Shown here: positions 61,169 to 64,000 of the stretch, in pieces
How positions within the stretch are numbered: the stretch's first letter is position 1
How the letters are laid out: every line of letters begins with the position of its first letter
Assembly (NCBI GenBank): GCA_022570795.1
Contig: JAKUDP010000008.1
Coordinates: 1,984,001 to 2,048,000, forward strand
Length of the DNA: 64,000 bases
Reading direction: 5' to 3'
From: Sphaerulina vaccinii
Taxonomy: Eukaryota; Ascomycota; Dothideomycetes; Mycosphaerellales; Mycosphaerellaceae
Made by a program: the position numbers and the translations under genes
Notes under the pieces: model-generated
Database searches by the model: none
Seen by the model: only the letters and a program-made list of their open reading frames with translations
What the model was told of the DNA's origin: nothing

Positions 61169-63626
61169 ATGTTCTCACTCTGCTCCTTCGGCATAACCAC
61201 AAGTCGCCTCTTCACAAGACATGCACCACTCTTGAGCAAACACACACGCTCGCTTGGCTCTCTGACTCAACAGCACCCGACTAAGTATCTCCGCCGCACA
61301 AGTCCCGCCATCGCAATGGCACCCATCGATGACGAGTTTGGACTTTCATCAGACGATGAAGCGGAACTACTCGGTCTGGATGAGAGCAGAGCGCCAACAG
61401 GCAAGAGAAAGCGCGATGACGAAGACGGCGTCTCACTGAAGAGATCTCGAAGCGGACCTGTCGCGTCTGCCGCGGCAATCCGTGTTGCCAATGAAGTCCT
61501 GAAGAAACACTTCAGAATCCCATCATTTCGACTGAAGCAGGAAGCAGCAATCGCGAGACTCCTCGATGGTGAAAGCGCTGTCGTAGTCTTCCCCACTGGA
61601 GGCGGCAAGTCACTGGTACGAAGTCCATGTGCATAAGTCAATCCTCTGAAGACAATTGCTGACTTTTACACTTTTGCTTGTAGTGCTACCAAGTACCAGC
61701 TCTGTGCTTCAAGGAGATGGACAAACTCGCGGGCATCCGACAAGGTCCTGCAGAAGGCGGCATCACTCTTGTAGTATCACCCCTGATCGCACTAATGAAA
61801 GATCAGGTTGATGCACTCCATCGAAAAGGCATCAGCGCTGCCGTGCTGGACTCAACCAAGACGAAGGAGGAATATCTCCGCACAGTTGATGCTATGCGCG
61901 ATGGCACTCTTGACATACTTTACTGCGCACCTGAGCGTCTCAACAACGAAGGCTTTGTGGCATCGATGATGAATGTCCAAGGTGGAGTTCGACTGCTAGC
62001 GGTGGATGAGGCACATTGTATCTCCGAATGGGGCCACGCCTTTCGTCCCGTATGATCTGTCCATAACGCACGGACGTTCAATCGCTGACTGAGCTTGGAA
62101 TGATAGGACTACTTGAAAGTCGCTCGATTTGCGCAAGAGATCCAAGCCGAGCGAGTTGTCTGTTTGACAGCTACAGCCACACCTGCTGTTGCGAAGGACG
62201 TCTGTAAAGCGTTCAACATCGACGATGCCGGTCTATTCCGAACCACGACATTCCGATCCAATCTGAAGCTCAAGGCTCAATCGTATATGACAAAGGCGGA
62301 GTCCTGGCCGAAGCTGGAGGCTTTCTTGAAGGCGTATCCTGGAAGCACTATCATCTATGTCACCACTCACAACCAAGCAGAAGAGCTCGCTGAGCGCCTG
62401 CGAAAGCGTGGATTCAAGACAGAGCACTTCCACGCCGGCATGAAGGCGGAAGACAAGACAAGGGTGCAAGAGAAGTTCATGGCTTCGAACTCCTTGATTA
62501 TGTGCGCCACAATCGCCTTCGGAATGGGCATCGACAAAGCTGATATCCGCAATGTGATACACTACGACATACCCAGGAGTCTCGAGGGTTACAGTCAAGA
62601 GATTGGCAGAGCTGGACGTGATGGTCTCGACTCACAGTGCATTGCATTCTTGTGCGCTGAAGATCTGCATCTTCGAGAAACGTTCGCACGGGGTGATCTT
62701 CCCAGCAAGAGTTCCGTGTTTGCTCTATTGCAAAGTGTGTTCTCTCACAAAGCTTCAGCAGGTCCGCTGCCAACGATCGAGATGAACAATGCCCATCTAA
62801 GCAAGGACTTTGATATCAACGCGACTACACTGGGAAACATCATGGCGCAGCTTGAGCTACGCTTCGGCCTCCTGCGAGCCACTACCCCTAAGTACACGAA
62901 GTATCAGTACAAGCAGCAGCTGTCCACGGAGCGAGACCAAACACCAGCTGCCAGAGCTATTCGAGCTACCGCAAAGGCAGCAAAAGTATGGACTCATGTA
63001 GATGCTGATGCGGCTGCCACTCGATACAGTGTGGAGAGATCCATCATTGTCAGCAAGCTCAACGAGTGGCATGACAACAGGCTCATTGAAATGCAGCCTG
63101 CAGGAGTCATAAACATCTATCGGGTGCTGAGCAAGTGGCCCCCAGCTCCAGCCGAAGCGCAACGTCTCACCGATGAGCTCTACAAAGATCTCAAGCATCG
63201 GGAACAACAGGCGTTGGACCGTATGCAAGAGGTGATTGACATGATCACTGGTCGGGCGTGCTTCGCTCAGGAGCTTGCGAAACACTTTGGTGACCAGGTC
63301 GCTGAATGCGGAAGCTGCACGTGGTGCACGACACGTGTTGCTGTGGAGAAAGTCGTGCGTCCAAAAGTACCTTGGGATCCGAAAGCTTTTGCGAAAGTCC
63401 TCGCAGCGTGTAAGGATCGAGATGACGCACGATACCTTGCTCGCATTGCCTTTGGCATCGGCAGTCCAAGAGTAACAGCAGCAAAGTTGAAGAGTAACCC
63501 TATCTTTGGCTCGATGGAGAATCATGACTTTACGGTAAGCATCTCTGCGCACAGTTCACGCTGGAGGCACGACTGACCTGTTCGTAGGACATTCTCAAAG
63601 CAGCTCAGACTGTTTGTTCCAAGTGA
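61169..63626 (+). CDS. RecQ-family ATP-dependent DNA helicase (759 aa)
   Basis: Four exons: 61169-61615, 61684-62049, 62107-63534 and 63588-63626. The introns are 68, 57 and 53 bp, all phase 0. Motif I is FPTGGGKSLCYQVP (split by intron 1), Ia is VVSPLIALMKDQV, II is VDEAHCISEWGHAFRPDY (DEAH plus the RecQ aromatic loop, split by intron 2), and III is LTATATP. The second RecA lobe carries IIYVTTHNQAEEL, ATIAFGMGIDKADIR and QEIGRAGRDG. The RQC zinc site contributes CGSCTWC near the C-terminus. The last exon adds DILKAAQTVCSK. RecQ enzymes unwind 3'-5' at forks and recombination intermediates. Two starts are possible: 61169 gives a basic, acid-free N-terminus (MFSLCSFGITTSRLFTRHAP) like a mitochondrial presequence, while 61316 (MAPIDDEFGLSS) gives the usual nuclear-type start. 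Confidence 0.95.
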
Positions 63627-64000
63627 GTGATTGGGGCTTGCTTTCTCCTCAACATCTTAACCGACAAAGCCGCTATCCTTCCGCGGAAGCAAGACGTTGA
63701 TCTTTCATAGGCAGAGCTGTGCTGCAAGTCAGAAGAAGAGATCCTTGGTCCATGAAGGCTGGGAGTTCTAGATCAAAGCGAGCTGGAGGCAATGCGACTG
63801 GCACATGCTGAACAAGATGATGTGTCTTAGAACGTGATGCCGCTGTACAACATTGTATACTGAGATGTCCTTACGTATTTCATGAATAATGAATTGATCC
63901 GAATGATAGATTACTGCTCTGTAACACTACTGGATGAGTCCTACGCACAGAGCTATCGATATGAGGATTATTCACTTCTGAGCTAGTATTCAGCGTCATA
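63627..64000. other. 3' flank of RecQ helicase, window edge
   Basis: Contains the helicase 3' UTR. No further gene is seen before the window ends. Confidence 0.5.

Noticed and set aside
1..64000. tRNA genes, rRNA and CRISPR arrays
   Set aside because: Scanned by eye for B-box-like GGTTCGAATCC sequences and regularly spaced repeats; none was found. Small diverged tRNAs with introns could be missed.

Overview
The window is nuclear DNA of a filamentous ascomycete (Pezizomycotina, probably Dothideomycetes). The evidence is short introns of 50-135 bp with GTRNGT donors, CTAAC/CTGAC-like branch sites and YAG acceptors, about even base composition, intergenic gaps of 0.3-2 kb, and fungus-restricted families: a DUF7371 secreted protein, a DUF7702 membrane protein, WOPR/Gti1-Pac2, a Kar9 domain, a Zn2Cys6 regulator and a hybrid histidine kinase with an N-terminal kinase-like domain. 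The class-level placement is an inference. All exon boundaries were placed by eye from splice signals and reading-frame continuity.

Layout. 0.5-5.5 kb: a small hypothetical gene (+) and a Ser/Thr-rich surface protein (-) with two possible 5' ends. 7.9-15.2 kb: a Lee1-like CCCH zinc-finger gene, a large basic Ser/Arg-rich protein and a DUF1330-like protein, all (+). 15.2-20.9 kb: a tubby-like protein with a polyglycine tail, RPL28 (uL15), a charged coiled-coil protein and a DUF7702 7-TM protein, all (-). 22.1-27.1 kb: a Zn2Cys6 regulator (+) whose first zinc-binding cysteine pair cannot be found, a previously hidden two-exon gene (-), a small membrane-anchored protein (+) and a WOPR regulator of the Pac2 clade (-). 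27.2-32.1 kb is a gene-poor tract with palindromes and tandem repeats. 32.2-35.7 kb: an UNC93-like transporter (+) converging on a five-exon cytochrome P450 (-), with repeat copies shared between the two sides of the transporter gene. 36.2-43.3 kb: Kar9 (-), a frameshifted relic (+) and a conserved fungal protein (-). 44.4-50.2 kb: a secreted M43 metalloprotease, Rqc2 (ribosome quality control) and a small F-box-like protein, all (+). 51.5-52.5 kb: mitochondrial ribosomal protein uS17m (-). 53.4-63.6 kb: a giant hybrid histidine kinase with a degenerate kinase domain and a RecQ helicase, both (+).

Most genes are unrelated housekeeping or regulatory loci, as expected of a fungal chromosome. 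The best candidates for follow-up are the transporter/P450 pair with its flanking duplications, the alternative first exons of the surface protein, the incomplete zinc cluster, the missing Met-turn methionine in the metalloprotease, and the gene-poor tract with a near-perfect 41-bp palindrome. No CRISPR array, rRNA, recognisable tRNA or intact transposon was seen.
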